DNA of 53,858 nt from Meiothermus hypogaeus (GTDB lineage Bacteria > Deinococcota > Deinococci > Deinococcales > Thermaceae), in the NCBI RefSeq assembly GCF_003574035.1, contig NZ_QWKY01000019.1, positions 1-53,858 of the forward strand, read 5' to 3'. The translations under genes were made by a program, and so were the position numbers. Shown one piece after another: positions 16,096 to 25,909 of the stretch. The notes beneath the pieces are model-generated. The model saw only the letters and a list, made by a program, of their open reading frames with translations, searched no databases and was not told where the DNA came from. Position 1 is the first letter of the stretch. The number at the start of each line of letters is the position of its first letter.

Positions 16096-17322
16096 TCACA
16101 GCCAGTCTTTGAAGAAGTCTCGTACCTTCTTCAGAGCCTCGATGAAGCGGTCTATGTCTTCCAGGGTGGTGTAGACATAAAAACTGGCCCGCACTGTCGC
16201 GGGTACGCCCAGCTTGCGGTGCAGGGGCTGGGCGCAGTGGTGCCCGGCCCGCACGGCAATGCCGTACTGGTCGAGGGCTGTAGCCACGTCGTGGGCGTGA
16301 ATGTCGCCCAGCACAAAAGGAATCACCCCGCCCCGGCCGGGGCCCCTTGGACCGAAGGTGCGCACCTCAGGCAGCTCTTCGTCCAGGCGCTTTAGGGCGT
16401 AGGCGGCCAGCTCGAGTTCGTGCTGCCATACCCTGTCCATGCCCAGGTTCATCAGGTACTCTGCAGCCGCCGCCAGCCCGATGGCCTCGGCTACCGCCGG
16501 GGTTCCGGCCTCGAAGCGCTGGGGAGGTGCTGCATAGGTGGAGCGCTCTACGTATACCTCTCGAATCATGCTGCCACCCCCTAAAAAGGGGGCCAGGGTT
16601 TCCAGTGCCTCGTAGCGGCCCCACAGCACCCCAACCCCAGTGGGCCCCAGCATCTTATGCCCGGAAAAAGCGTAGAAATCGGCTCCTAGTGCCCGCACAT
16701 CTATGGGCATATGGGGGGCGGACTGGGCCCCATCTACTACCACCAGGGCTCCCACGGCTTTGGCCGCCTGAGCAATTTCGGCCACCGGATTGACCGTACC
16801 CAGCACATTGGACACGTGCATTACACTCACCAGCTTGACCCGCTGGGTGAGGAGGGTATGCAGAGCCTCGAGCTCCAGACGGCCATCCGGCCCCAGTGGA
16901 ATGGCCTTGATGCGGGCCCCTGTACGCTCACAGATCAGATGCCAGGGTACCAGGTTGGCGTGGTGCTCCATCTCGGTCAGGAGAATCTCGTCGCCGGGAC
17001 GCAAGTTGCGAAGCCCCCAGGCATAGGCCACCAGGTTGAGGGCCTCGGTGGTGTTGCGCACAAAAATAACCTCGCGCTCATCGGCCCCAATAAAGCGGGC
17101 CAGGGTATGGCGGGCCTGCTCATAGGCTTCACTGGCTTGCACCGACAGGGTGTAGGCTCCCCGGTGGATACTGGCATTGAGCTCCCGGTAGTAGCGCGAG
17201 ATCGTTTCGATAACGACTTCGGGTTTCTGGCTGGTAGCCGCTGAGTTGAGATAGACCAGGTCGGGACGCTGCATCAGAAGCGGAAAATCCTGGCGAATAG
17301 CTTGGGGTGTGACAATGGCCAT
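16096..17322 (-). CDS. sufS: Cysteine desulfurase SufS
   Basis: A 408-residue class V aminotransferase-fold enzyme that uses pyridoxal phosphate to remove sulfur from cysteine as enzyme-bound persulfide. PLP-lysine region: FSGHKMLGPTGVGVLWG. Active-site cysteine: GIAVRAGHHCAQPLH. The N terminus DLVYLNSAATSQKP is typical of SufS. ATG 17322 is preferred: TACCCT (17329-17334 on the minus strand) lies 6 nt before it, the leaderless arrangement. In-frame ATG and TTG codons 18 and 24 nt upstream are alternatives. The partner sufU lies on the same strand 2.1 kb downstream. Confidence 0.93.
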   Translation of the reverse strand: MAIVTPQAIRQDFPLLMQRPDLVYLNSAATSQKPEVVIETISRYYRELNASIHRGAYTLSVQASEAYEQARHTLARFIGADEREVIFVRNTTEALNLVAYAWGLRNLRPGDEILLTEMEHHANLVPWHLICERTGARIKAIPLGPDGRLELEALHTLLTQRVKLVSVMHVSNVLGTVNPVAEIAQAAKAVGALVVVDGAQSAPHMPIDVRALGADFYAFSGHKMLGPTGVGVLWGRYEALETLAPFLGGGSMIREVYVERSTYAAPPQRFEAGTPAVAEAIGLAAAAEYLMNLGMDRVWQHELELAAYALKRLDEELPEVRTFGPRGPGRGGVIPFVLGDIHAHDVATALDQYGIAVRAGHHCAQPLHRKLGVPATVRASFYVYTTLEDIDRFIEALKKVRDFFKDWL

Positions 17323-17729
17323 AAATTTAGGGTAGCCCATTTCCAACAGGACGTTTAGGGCAGAAGGTTCATTTGTCCATTTTGGTTCAAAACCCCCTGC
17401 TGTAGCACAAAACCGAATGTCTGGCCGCCTGCGGATGTCCAGAAGCGCGTGTCATAGAAGGACCAGAAATTAACAACATTTATCAATAATTAAAACAACA
17501 AGTGGCTTTATATCGCTTTAGATCAGCATTCAAGTAAGATTAACAGTCCGCTGTTGGCTCGTTAAAGAACGCGTTACACTTACGTTGTTCATAAAAAAGC
17601 GCATTTTAGACCCCTTAACGAAGCGATACAACCCGCTACCCATGCGGGTAAACCTCGATAACGGAAGGATTACGGCCTGGTTTGTACCCTCTACACAGTG
17701 ATGCCGCAGTTGCGGCCCAGGGGAGTTCG
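17323..17729. other. AT-rich divergent intergenic region
   Basis: This is one of the most AT-rich stretches of the window. It carries the control regions of sufS (left) and the methyltransferase-like gene (right). It contains short hairpins ACCCGC/GCGGGT (17631-17649) and GCCGCA/TGCGGC (17703-17716), and TTACGTTGTTCATAA (17580-17594), which has RDRM-like half sites but only a 5-bp centre. No ORF or RNA gene is convincing. Confidence 0.4.
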
Positions 17730-18944
17730 ATGAAGAAAGTCAAGACGTGTCGCTCGTGCGGGTCGGGAGAACTGGTGCCCTTTCTAAGTTTGGGTAGGCT
17801 TCCCCTCTCCAGCACTCTGGGCGCCGATCAGCTTGCCAGCCCCGAAGAACGGCGCAGCCTCGAGGTGGGCTTTTGCAAGCGCTGCAGCCTGGTTCAGCTC
17901 ATGGGCGACGCTGCTGAGGATTCTCCGGCCCCTGCTCAGCCGGAGCAGGAGGGGTTGCTCGAGCGGCTAATGCACGACTATCGGCTGGGCTCGCACCACC
18001 TGGTACTGGCCCTGGAGGGCAGCAGCCAGCAGCTAATGCGCCAGTTGATGCAGGCGGGTGTGCGGGTGGTGTATCTCGAGCCACATCCAGAGCGCAGCAA
18101 AGCGGCTTCCAGCAAAGGCATTCTCACCCGACATGAGCGATTTGATCGCCACTATGCCCACCTGCTGCGCGAGGAAGGCCTGCAAGCCGATGTGGTGCTG
18201 GTCAATCAAATGCTTACTTATAGCAGCGACCTCAACGGGCTGCTCGAAAGCCTCGCGGAGGTGCTCAAGGATACGGGCTCGGTGGTGATGGAACTGCCCT
18301 ATGTGCGGGCGTTGCTCGAGGCCCGGCAGTTCGAGCACTTTACCCACCAACAGCAACACTATTTCTCGGTCGGTGCCTTGCACGAACTGGTGCGCCGCCA
18401 CGGCTTGTGGCTCCAGCGGGTTGAACCGCTCTCAGAGGGCTATCTGCGCTACTACCTGGGCAAGTCCCGTCAGGTTGAATCTTCGGTGGGCTGGTATCTG
18501 GAGGAAGAGCAAAAGCTGGGCCTGACCGATGCCGCCTATTACCTCGAGTTTGCCTCCCGCATCGCCGCTGTGCGCGAAGCCTTGATGGCTCTACTGACCG
18601 AACTTCGAGCCCGTGGCCGAAGGGTGGCCGCCTACGGGGCCAATCTCCAGGGCACGGTCCTCCTCAACTATGTTGGGCTTGGTCGCGAGGTAATTGATTT
18701 TGTAGTAGATAGCGATGCCAGCAAACAGGGACGCTATATGGCTGGGGTGCATGTCCCCATCTATGGGGATCACAAGCTGCTCGAAGAACAACCCGACTAT
18801 CTGCTCCTGCTCAGCCATCAACCCAGCGGGATGGCCCGCCAATACCCTGAGTATTTAAAACGGGGGGGCAAGTTTATCGTAGCCTTACCCTACCCCGACA
18901 TTCTGAACACGCCCCTCGGGCATAAAATTCAAATTGGTACTTGA
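17730..18944 (+). CDS. C-methyltransferase-like protein with zinc-binding N terminus and degenerate SAM motif
   Basis: 404 residues in the architecture of sugar C-methyltransferases (NovU/TylC3-like). An N-terminal four-cysteine knuckle (CRSCGSGEL ... CKRCSLVQL, residues 6-65) is followed by a Rossmann-like middle, the PYVRALLE...HFTHQQQHYFS region, and a C-terminal domain (YGANLQGTVLLNYVGLG ... VPIYGDHKLLEEQPDYLLLL). In active members the SAM loop reads EIGSNDGTLL; here the matching place reads LALEGSSQQLMRQL, lacking the acidic residue and the GxNDG pattern. It may bind something else or be non-catalytic. ATG 17730 is set by GGGGAGTTCG before it; the frame is open to 17682. Its neighbours give no pathway. 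Confidence 0.65.
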   Translation: MKKVKTCRSCGSGELVPFLSLGRLPLSSTLGADQLASPEERRSLEVGFCKRCSLVQLMGDAAEDSPAPAQPEQEGLLERLMHDYRLGSHHLVLALEGSSQQLMRQLMQAGVRVVYLEPHPERSKAASSKGILTRHERFDRHYAHLLREEGLQADVVLVNQMLTYSSDLNGLLESLAEVLKDTGSVVMELPYVRALLEARQFEHFTHQQQHYFSVGALHELVRRHGLWLQRVEPLSEGYLRYYLGKSRQVESSVGWYLEEEQKLGLTDAAYYLEFASRIAAVREALMALLTELRARGRRVAAYGANLQGTVLLNYVGLGREVIDFVVDSDASKQGRYMAGVHVPIYGDHKLLEEQPDYLLLLSHQPSGMARQYPEYLKRGGKFIVALPYPDILNTPLGHKIQIGT

Positions 18945-19038
18945 AGCAATCCGCAATGGGTTTCACCAGGATAGTTCTTAGCATTTCTTCTCTGGACTAT
19001 TTACGCTATTGATCCAATGGTTGAGGAAACTTGGGCGT

Positions 19039-20907
19039 CTACTTGTGCGCGACCCAGGAACGGAAAATACTACCGGTATCTTCTCCATAGCCACTCAAAG
19101 CAAGCCCTACCCGCCGGATGTACAGGCGGTCGGCTCCGGGGTAAATGTCGCTCAGCGCCCGGTACAGTACAGGTTCGTCGTCAAGGTAGACCTGAAACCG
19201 TTCACCATCACAAACCACCCGAAGACGCACCGGTACGCCGTGGTAAAGCAGATCGGGTACGCGACTCCAAACCATGTCGAAAGGGTCTTCATAACCGGCA
19301 AAACGCAGCATTGCCGCCACCGAGCTTTCGCTATCATCCAGGCGCAAGGCTACCACCAGATGATGCCTGGCATCCTGCCAGAAACAGACTCCGGCTCGGC
19401 TTTGCTGGCTTTGCCCCTTACTCTGGCCTGGAGGAAGAATTTCGACTTCCAGATCGGCCAGATGGGTACTATCCCAGGGCATGGTATAGACGGCGCGTTC
19501 TCCCGCAGCCGCTTCGATACGTAGGCCCCCCTCCGCAGGCATCAAATTTGCACGTCCCAGGGTGGGCTCCCAGGATAGCAGCAAATCTTCGGCGGGATGG
19601 TTCAGATAGGGGGCGAACACTGTGGTCTGACCCCTGGCCTGCCAGGGTTGTCCCAGATCGAGCTCCGGCGGGAGTTCCACTTCGCGTGGGTGCACCTCGA
19701 GGTCGGCAGCCTGTCCAACCAGTCCAACCCCAGTTTCGTTGGCCAGACGATGCTCGAGGATGGGGTGCTCGGAAAAGAGGGGCTGGCCGTCCAGGGTAAT
19801 GATGAGGGCTTTTCCATCGTCCAGCACCTGCACCCAGTGGGGTTGCTGAGCTGCACCGGTATAGGGCTGGACAGCCAGCACATACTGCTGGAGGCCATAC
19901 TGCAAGCGCAAGCGGACTTCCTGAGCTTTCAGCTCCAGGGCCAGAAAATGCCCTGGGTCGTGGTAACGCCAGATCAGGCTGGCAGGTGCGGTCAGGCGCA
20001 CATGAAACAGCCCTCCGGCTTCTCGCGCTTGCAAAAGCATGCCGGGGCCGTGCAGTTGCCACACCCCACCCTGAGCCGCCTTGCGCCCCAGTTGTGGCTG
20101 GGGATCGACCAGCAGGGCTGTACCGTACCCCTGCCAAGCAGGCACATCGGCTACCCGCACCCCATACACACGGGTGTCTACCCGGTGCCCCATTTCCCCC
20201 AGGATGGACTGGTAAACCCCGGCGTATAAGTCCTTTGCCGTCAGGCTATAAGGGTCTATCGCCAAAGGCCGCAGCCTGGGCAGGGCTGGGAGGTGGCGGC
20301 TGCCCTCGAGCGAACCGGCATAAAAAGCCACCCCCTTCTCGCGCAGTACCGAAAGCAGATAGATTGGGTTGTTCTGAACACCCAGAAGCAGGTGATGTAA
20401 ACCCCGCACCTTCGCTGCGCACAGCCGGCCATTCTCACGGGGATGCCCCTGCATAACCAGGGCCTGACCGGACTCGAGGGGGTTGGTGGGCACAGGCTGA
20501 TCAAACCAGCCTACCGCCAGATTTTCCCGGATGGGCTGGGGCCAGAAATGCGCCTTGAACGGAATTCGAGCGGTAGCGTTCTCCTGGCCGCCAACAAGCT
20601 GTAGCGGCGGGGTGCTCAGGGGTTCGGCATAGGTTTGTGAGTTGTTGTGTCCGTTGAGCATCAAGACCCCAAAGGCCAGTCCGGCTCTCCGGGCAAAGGG
20701 GCCATAGGCAATTCCCTGACGGCCCCAGCCTGGCGTGTCCAGGGGGGCAAAGCGCAAAACCCCTTTCTCCACCGAGATTTTGGCTTCTACATCTATCCCC
20801 AGACGTACACTTCCACAATCACTGGCGCTGCCAATAACATCGCCATACAACACTTCCCGCGTAAAGCGATCCAGGATTTCGGCAGGAGAAGTCTTGGGGT
20901 GTTTCAT
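19039..20907 (-). CDS. 622-aa protein of unknown function with beta-rich (LamG/DUF1080-like) C-terminal repeats
   Basis: I do not recognise the family as a whole. There is no signal peptide (start MKHPKTSPAEILDRFTREV), no membrane segment and few cysteines. The C-terminal 350 residues look like two jelly-roll domains in tandem. The first is about 275-410 (LHGPGMLLQAREAGGLFHVRL ... HWVQVLDDGKALIITLDGQPLFSE), the second about 430-620 (WEPTLGRANLMPAEGG ... FQVYLDDEPVLY). Each has the binding-surface phrasing of LamG or DUF1080 sugar-binding domains. The N-terminal 270 residues contain NGHNNSQTYAEPL and QGHPRENGRL and resemble nothing I know. It is convergent with the methyltransferase-like gene. 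A role with carbohydrate is a guess from the fold. Confidence 0.6.
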   Translation of the reverse strand: MKHPKTSPAEILDRFTREVLYGDVIGSASDCGSVRLGIDVEAKISVEKGVLRFAPLDTPGWGRQGIAYGPFARRAGLAFGVLMLNGHNNSQTYAEPLSTPPLQLVGGQENATARIPFKAHFWPQPIRENLAVGWFDQPVPTNPLESGQALVMQGHPRENGRLCAAKVRGLHHLLLGVQNNPIYLLSVLREKGVAFYAGSLEGSRHLPALPRLRPLAIDPYSLTAKDLYAGVYQSILGEMGHRVDTRVYGVRVADVPAWQGYGTALLVDPQPQLGRKAAQGGVWQLHGPGMLLQAREAGGLFHVRLTAPASLIWRYHDPGHFLALELKAQEVRLRLQYGLQQYVLAVQPYTGAAQQPHWVQVLDDGKALIITLDGQPLFSEHPILEHRLANETGVGLVGQAADLEVHPREVELPPELDLGQPWQARGQTTVFAPYLNHPAEDLLLSWEPTLGRANLMPAEGGLRIEAAAGERAVYTMPWDSTHLADLEVEILPPGQSKGQSQQSRAGVCFWQDARHHLVVALRLDDSESSVAAMLRFAGYEDPFDMVWSRVPDLLYHGVPVRLRVVCDGERFQVYLDDEPVLYRALSDIYPGADRLYIRRVGLALSGYGEDTGSIFRSWVAHK

Positions 20908-21198
20908 GCGCAGTTACAACGTTTGAATTTACACTATGCAAGCGTTCGTAACCCCGCCGTGAAGAAAAAACCCGCAGCAATCAGGAATAAAAACTTCGGA
21001 ACGTTACCATCTAATCTTGGGTCGGCTTGACGCGACACGATTGCATAACGGCTGGGGATAACGGGTAACCCGAACGACCCGTACTCAGATAACCCCCCAA
21101 CAATAAGCTGCGCCTTCGTTGGCCCTGCAAGCAGGAAGTAAAACACTCCACCAGATGGTGGAGTGTTTGTGGAGAACAGGAGCAGGGGATGGAAAGTA
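20908..21198. other. Intergenic region with no gene
   Basis: The left end should hold the promoter of the 622-aa gene (reading left); TTGCAT and TGTAAC 17 bp apart is a weak candidate. The right end holds the terminator hairpin of the secreted protein gene. Nothing else is recognisable. Confidence 0.35.
21141..21168 (-). terminator. Hairpin terminator after the secreted protein gene
   Basis: AAACACTCCACC (21141-21152), loop AGAT, GGTGGAGTGTTT (21157-21168): a perfect 12-bp stem. On the minus strand it is followed by a short T-run (GTGTTTTAC). It lies 30 bp beyond the stop codon of the leftward gene. Confidence 0.75.
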
Positions 21199-22116
21199 TC
21201 AGCGGCAGGTATCGCTCTCGACACGAAACCAGCGCTGTCCATTGAGAAAAGTCTTGTCGCCGTCATATTCGACCCGCAGGCGCTCTACCCCACCCCCATC
21301 CACATTGAGCAGCAATACGGCGCTGTTTTGGGTGGCTGATTCAATACGCCAGCGTCCCAGAGCCCGACCATTGCCCCCGCTCGAGGCCGTCGCACCCGGC
21401 ACATTGATGGTGGTCAGGCTTTCGTCAAGGTAGGCAAAGCGGCCGTCGGAGCACAGGTGCAGGGTGCGCTGTTCGGAAATCCCCCCGCCACCGCCGCCCG
21501 AGTTATAGCTGGAGAAATACTTGAGCATCTTGCCAGCCAGAAACTGCGTCCACTGCCGCGCCACGCCGGTTGGGGCTGGGGGTGCCGGCTGGGGCCGAGC
21601 CGCCACAGGGGCCTGGAACCTGGTGGAGCCTGCAAGCCCTTCCAGCAGTTGCCCATAGAGGGCTTCGTTTTTTTGCGGACCAGCATAGAAATAGATCACA
21701 TGGTTTCTCGAGCCCAGCAGGGCCAACGCCCGCCCTACGTACTGGCTGTTAAGATAACGGGCCGTCACCCTCGAGCCTTGTGTCCTGACCGAGCCCACCA
21801 GTTCCAATACCACCCCCGCCCCCAGGTCTTGCGCTTCGTTCAAACCGGCCACCACCTGGGCGGGGGTCTGGTCTTTCATAAAAATCACCAGTCCAACGCC
21901 CTCCACGCTGTTGGATCCCAGCACCAGCACGGCCTGTCCACCCTCTTCTTTGTAGGCTCCTAGCCAGCCTTTGGGCAAGGTAAAACTGATACCGAGCGTC
22001 GAGGACTTGACCTGCACACCACCTTGATATTGCTGATCAGGTCTGAGCTCGGCCTGGGCCACTGCGATTCCACAAATCGTTGAAGCCACCCACAAAGCGT
22101 GTCTTAAGTGTTTCAT
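21199..22116 (-). CDS. Secreted hypothetical protein
   Basis: 305 residues with a signal peptide (MKHLRHALWVASTICGIAVAQA, cleavage near 22). The N-terminal half (SSTLGISFTLPKGWLGAYKE ... VIFMKDQTPAQVVAGL) resembles small secreted proteins that probe or bind at the cell surface. After a proline-rich linker (about 170-185) and a glycine run, the C-terminal half (TLHLCSDGRFAYLDESL ... GRWRIESATQNSAVLLLNV ... LNGQRWFRVESDTC) looks like a small lipocalin-like beta barrel with two cysteines that may pair. No function is recognised. AGGAGGCCAGGA precedes the ATG. It stands alone between a MITE and its own terminator. Confidence 0.7.
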   Translation of the reverse strand: MKHLRHALWVASTICGIAVAQAELRPDQQYQGGVQVKSSTLGISFTLPKGWLGAYKEEGGQAVLVLGSNSVEGVGLVIFMKDQTPAQVVAGLNEAQDLGAGVVLELVGSVRTQGSRVTARYLNSQYVGRALALLGSRNHVIYFYAGPQKNEALYGQLLEGLAGSTRFQAPVAARPQPAPPAPTGVARQWTQFLAGKMLKYFSSYNSGGGGGGISEQRTLHLCSDGRFAYLDESLTTINVPGATASSGGNGRALGRWRIESATQNSAVLLLNVDGGGVERLRVEYDGDKTFLNGQRWFRVESDTCR

Positions 22117-22675
22117 TCCTGGCCTCCTGTTCCCCAGTATTTACCCCATGCGTCTCACCAGCATCTCAGTGCGGGGTTGTATTGGGCTAAGCTGGACACA
22201 GAAGGCGACCCCGCGTGCGCCAAATGCGCAAATTTCCACTACAAAGGCCCCCAACCGGATAGCCCAGGAGCACGAATAAGCCGGTTTCGCCAACTATACC
22301 GGATTCAAAAAGACAGTTTACAAAACCAAAAACACCAGAGGCTGTCTTTTTGAATCCTAGAGCACTCCCTTCGGTCGGGTTAGTTCGTCACCCTTTGGTG
22401 ACGAACTAACCGAATCTGGTATTTTACCCTACAGGCCATGTAGAGCACTAAACACGGTTGGGCCCACCCAGCCTTGTTTCTAAGCTGGATATATTTTTCG
22501 CATCCGGCTCACCGATGGGCTCGAGCCAGGTTTTCTCCGAGCATCTTCCTCTGCTAGGGAAATACCAGCAGCGGGATGATGACCTTAGAAATTACGTTAG
22601 ATTATTCAACCGTCGAGGGTGGGTATTTTTGGGCGCTCTACAAGCGTCCGGTACACTGCTTTTTCAGTTGTTCAC
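22117..22675. other. Gene-free region carrying MITE copy 3
   Basis: Outside the MITE at 22297-22421 this 559-bp stretch shows only short, compositionally implausible frames. No promoter stands out except what must serve the leftward secreted-protein gene at the left end. Confidence 0.4.
22297..22421 (-). mobile_element. MITE copy 3 (125 bp, short form, reversed)
   Basis: Same short form as copy 1 in the opposite orientation: TACCGGATTC at the left end and GAATCTGGTA at the right, with both internal hairpins intact. The flanks are CTA and TTT, so no target duplication remains, which could mean recombination or mutation after insertion. Confidence 0.85.
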
Positions 22676-22900
22676 CTAAGCCTGAATGCGGTTGGGGGGA
22701 GGGGCAGGGGTCTCGTGGCTTCGCGCGCCTTGCTGGATGCCGATCAGAAAACTCATCTTCATCAGGGCGATGATCTGCTCCGTCTGCCCCGACTTAACCA
22801 GCTCGTCCACATATTCCGCTAGACCTGGGGGGAAAGGCATTTGCTGTAAGGCTTCGCGGTTAGCTTCAACCATTTGTTGAATCCACTCGAGAGGTGTCAT
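22676..22900 (-). CDS. Small hypothetical protein (74 aa)
   Basis: A short, amphipathic, helical protein (TPLEWIQQMVEANREALQQM ... VDELVKSGQTEQIIALMKMS) with a disordered, proline-rich tail. Composition and codon pattern look like a real gene, but no Shine-Dalgarno sequence precedes the ATG and I recognise no family. A TATATT box on the minus strand lies about 12 nt before the ATG. It stands alone. Confidence 0.45.
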   Translation of the reverse strand: MTPLEWIQQMVEANREALQQMPFPPGLAEYVDELVKSGQTEQIIALMKMSFLIGIQQGARSHETPAPPPNRIQA

Positions 22901-23034
22901 ATCTACTTGCTAATATAGCACTCAACTTTTCTAACATTCGGGTTTTTGACACTATCGCGGGTATCCAGGTACAGGCCTGACCAGAGGCCCTATTGCCCAA
23001 CTACACACTCTCACCGTTTGGTGGACACCTTTTC

Positions 23035-23436
23035 CTACTGACCGACCAGCCGCTCATTGGCCGATAAATCGCTCTGGAGCCAGGCCAGCACGGCCTCGGC
23101 GGCTGTCAGGTTGGTCGCCAGGGGAACATTATGAACATCACAGACACGCATCAGAGCCTGCACATCGGGTTCATGGGGCTGAGCCTGGAGGGGATCACGC
23201 AAGAAAATAACCGCCAGCACCTTGTCCTCTGCAATCATGGCCCCGATCTGCTGGTCGCCACCCAGCGGCCCCGAGAGCATCCGGGTCACGTTCAGGCCAG
23301 CTTTTTCCTGCAAGAGTCGTCCGGTTGTACCGGTAGCAACCAGGGGAAAGCGCGAAAGCAGGTCTTTGTGGTCTTTGGCAAAAGACACCATGTCGGTTTT
23401 CTTGCCATCGTGAGCAATGAGGGCCAGTACCTTCAT
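23035..23436 (-). CDS. mgsA: Methylglyoxal synthase
   Basis: 133 residues. It converts dihydroxyacetone phosphate to methylglyoxal and phosphate, a bypass of lower glycolysis when phosphate is short. Family residues: [11 protein letters not shown] at the N terminus, the phosphate-binding ATGTTG, the catalytic aspartate in [14 protein letters not shown], and [15 protein letters not shown] followed by [11 protein letters not shown]. The C-terminal 12 residues go slightly past the usual end. It lies 62 bp downstream of the sugar isomerase gene on the same strand, linking it to the sugar catabolism group that follows. Confidence 0.95.
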   Translation of the reverse strand: MKVLALIAHDGKKTDMVSFAKDHKDLLSRFPLVATGTTGRLLQEKAGLNVTRMLSGPLGGDQQIGAMIAEDKVLAVIFLRDPLQAQPHEPDVQALMRVCDVHNVPLATNLTAAEAVLAWLQSDLSANERLVGQ

Positions 23437-23498
23437 GGGCTCTATTGTATGGTTCTGTCCTTAGCTCAAAATCCGGTTGGAACCATGTAAAAAGCAGT

Positions 23499-24413
<915 letters not shown>

Positions 24414-24425
24414 GAGCATCTCCTC

Positions 24426-24590
24426 TTAAGGTCGCAAAAACCGGTATATCTGGGTTACGATACCCTCTCCCAAAATGGGTTCGCCAAAGTATCGAGCCAG
24501 GGGGCTCGGGCATCTGGTGCTTTTAGCCGCAGGCTCAGGGCAATCAGCTAATCGAAAACGAAGCATTGGCGGTACATCGAACATAGCCAT
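24426..24590 (-). CDS. Possible small ORF (54 aa) between the MocA-type dehydrogenase and the TIM-barrel gene
   Basis: The ATG at 24590 is preceded at 7 nt by GAGGAG, which overlaps the stop codon of the upstream dehydrogenase gene. The small frame in turn ends (TAA) just before the Shine-Dalgarno sequence of the next gene. That tight packing is what one expects of a translated operon member. The peptide (MAMFDVPPMLRFRLADCPEP ... LGEGIVTQIYRFLRP) matches nothing I know and could equally be a remnant or a coupling frame. Confidence 0.35.
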   Translation of the reverse strand: MAMFDVPPMLRFRLADCPEPAAKSTRCPSPLARYFGEPILGEGIVTQIYRFLRP

Positions 24591-24601
24591 TCCTGGTCTC
24601 C

Positions 24602-25759
24602 TCAATACTTCACTTTGGTCCACTTACCCGCCTTGCTGCTCGCCAGAATCGCCTCACACAAAGCCAGTGCCTTGTGACCATCCACGAAGGTAGCGTATAG
24701 CGGGTTTTTGCTGGGTCTGCCTGCCCCGATATCGGCATAGATGGCTTTGTAGAGTTGCTTGAAGGTATCGGGAAAACCCTCAGCATGGCCGCCGGGGTAG
24801 CTGGTGTAGGCAGCAGCGACCTCGCTGAGCAGCCCTGGGTCGCGCAACAGGATGCGGTTGGCCTCGTTGCGCCCCCCAATCCAGAGCTCCTCCGGGCGTT
24901 CGCCCTGCCATGCCAGGGCCTGTTTGCTTCCGGCAATCTCGTACTCAATCGCGTTCTTGCGCCCGGCGGTCACCTGCGAGACCGTCAGCACCCCCCGCTG
25001 CCCGCCCTTGAAGCGCAGCAACACGCTGGCGTAGTCCTCGGTGTCAATCTTGACCGGGGTGGCGGCCGGTTTCTTGCGGCCCTTTTGCCTGCTAAAGGTT
25101 TCCAGTGAGCTCTGGGGTGGTTGCTGCCGTACCGGATGAACGGTGTAGAGGTCGGCCATCACGCTCTCAACCTCGAGGCCGGTGATGAAGGTAATCAGGT
25201 CGAGCCAGTGGGTGCCGATATCGCCAACAGCCCGCAGCTCACCCCCTTGTGAGGCCAGTACCCGCCAGTTAAAGTCGGTGGGGTACAAAAGCCAGTCCTG
25301 CATGTAGCTGCCCCGAATATGCAGCACTTCACCAACGGCCCCTGAGCGCACCATGCTGCGGGCCTGGAGGTTGTGTGGATAAAAACGGAGGTTGTAGTTG
25401 ATCGCCGTAACCTGTTTGGGGTGTCGCTTCGCGGCTGCAACCAGTTGCCGGGTTTCCTGGGTGTTCATACCCAGGGGCTTTTCACAGATCACATGCTTGC
25501 CTGCCTCGAGCGCCGCCAGCACCTGCCCCAGGTGAAACCGGTTGGGGCTGGCCAGGTGCACTACCGTAATTTCAGTATCGGAGAGCATCTCGGCATAGCT
25601 GGCATAGCCTTTGGGAAGTCCCAATTTCTGGGCGGCCGCGTCGGATTTAGACGGCGACGAACCCAGCACGCCCCCGACCTCCACCCCCAGCCGCCGAAGC
25701 GCCTCCACATGCACCGGGCCGATAAATCCGGTTCCCACTACCCCTACTTTTTGCCCCAT
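24602..25759 (-). CDS. Gfo/Idh/MocA family oxidoreductase
   Basis: 385 residues with the N-terminal Rossmann motif [17 protein letters not shown] (GxGxxG), the conserved [13 protein letters not shown] (catalytic EKP lysine), and the C-terminal Gfo/Idh beta-sheet domain ([20 protein letters not shown] with the catalytic Asp-x-x-x-His pattern). It would oxidise a hydroxyl of a sugar or inositol with NAD(P). AGGAGGAAGAC precedes the ATG. Together with the TIM-barrel isomerase it forms the typical two-step polyol or rare-sugar oxidation and isomerisation cassette. It is divergent from the ThuA-MocA pair to its right. Confidence 0.9.
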   Translation of the reverse strand: MGQKVGVVGTGFIGPVHVEALRRLGVEVGGVLGSSPSKSDAAAQKLGLPKGYASYAEMLSDTEITVVHLASPNRFHLGQVLAALEAGKHVICEKPLGMNTQETRQLVAAAKRHPKQVTAINYNLRFYPHNLQARSMVRSGAVGEVLHIRGSYMQDWLLYPTDFNWRVLASQGGELRAVGDIGTHWLDLITFITGLEVESVMADLYTVHPVRQQPPQSSLETFSRQKGRKKPAATPVKIDTEDYASVLLRFKGGQRGVLTVSQVTAGRKNAIEYEIAGSKQALAWQGERPEELWIGGRNEANRILLRDPGLLSEVAAAYTSYPGGHAEGFPDTFKQLYKAIYADIGAGRPSKNPLYATFVDGHKALALCEAILASSKAGKWTKVKY

Positions 25760-25909
25760 GTCTTCCTCCTGTAGCGTACTGACAAACTGCTTGCGGGTGT
25801 TGGGCTACAGGATATCCCGCTTCGTGCTCCACACCCCACTGCCGAGCCCTGGACCTCCCCTAGCCTGCGATATAGTGACGCAGGAAGCAGAGAGGAACCC
25901 GGCAACCCT

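Noticed and set aside
17580-17594. TTACGTTGTTCATAA upstream of the methyltransferase-like gene as a further RDRM
   Set aside because: The half sites fit, but the centre is 5 bp instead of 7, so the two halves would be on different faces of the DNA. No promoter overlaps it.
17600-17729. Cyclic-di-GMP (GEMM) riboswitch before the methyltransferase-like gene
   Set aside because: Only a GGGTAAACC string is similar. The conserved GGACGCAAAGCC part and the fold are absent.
20932-20952. RDRM-like halves before the 622-aa gene
   Set aside because: The spacing is 8 bp and one half site has a mismatch. It is probably chance in an AT-richer stretch.
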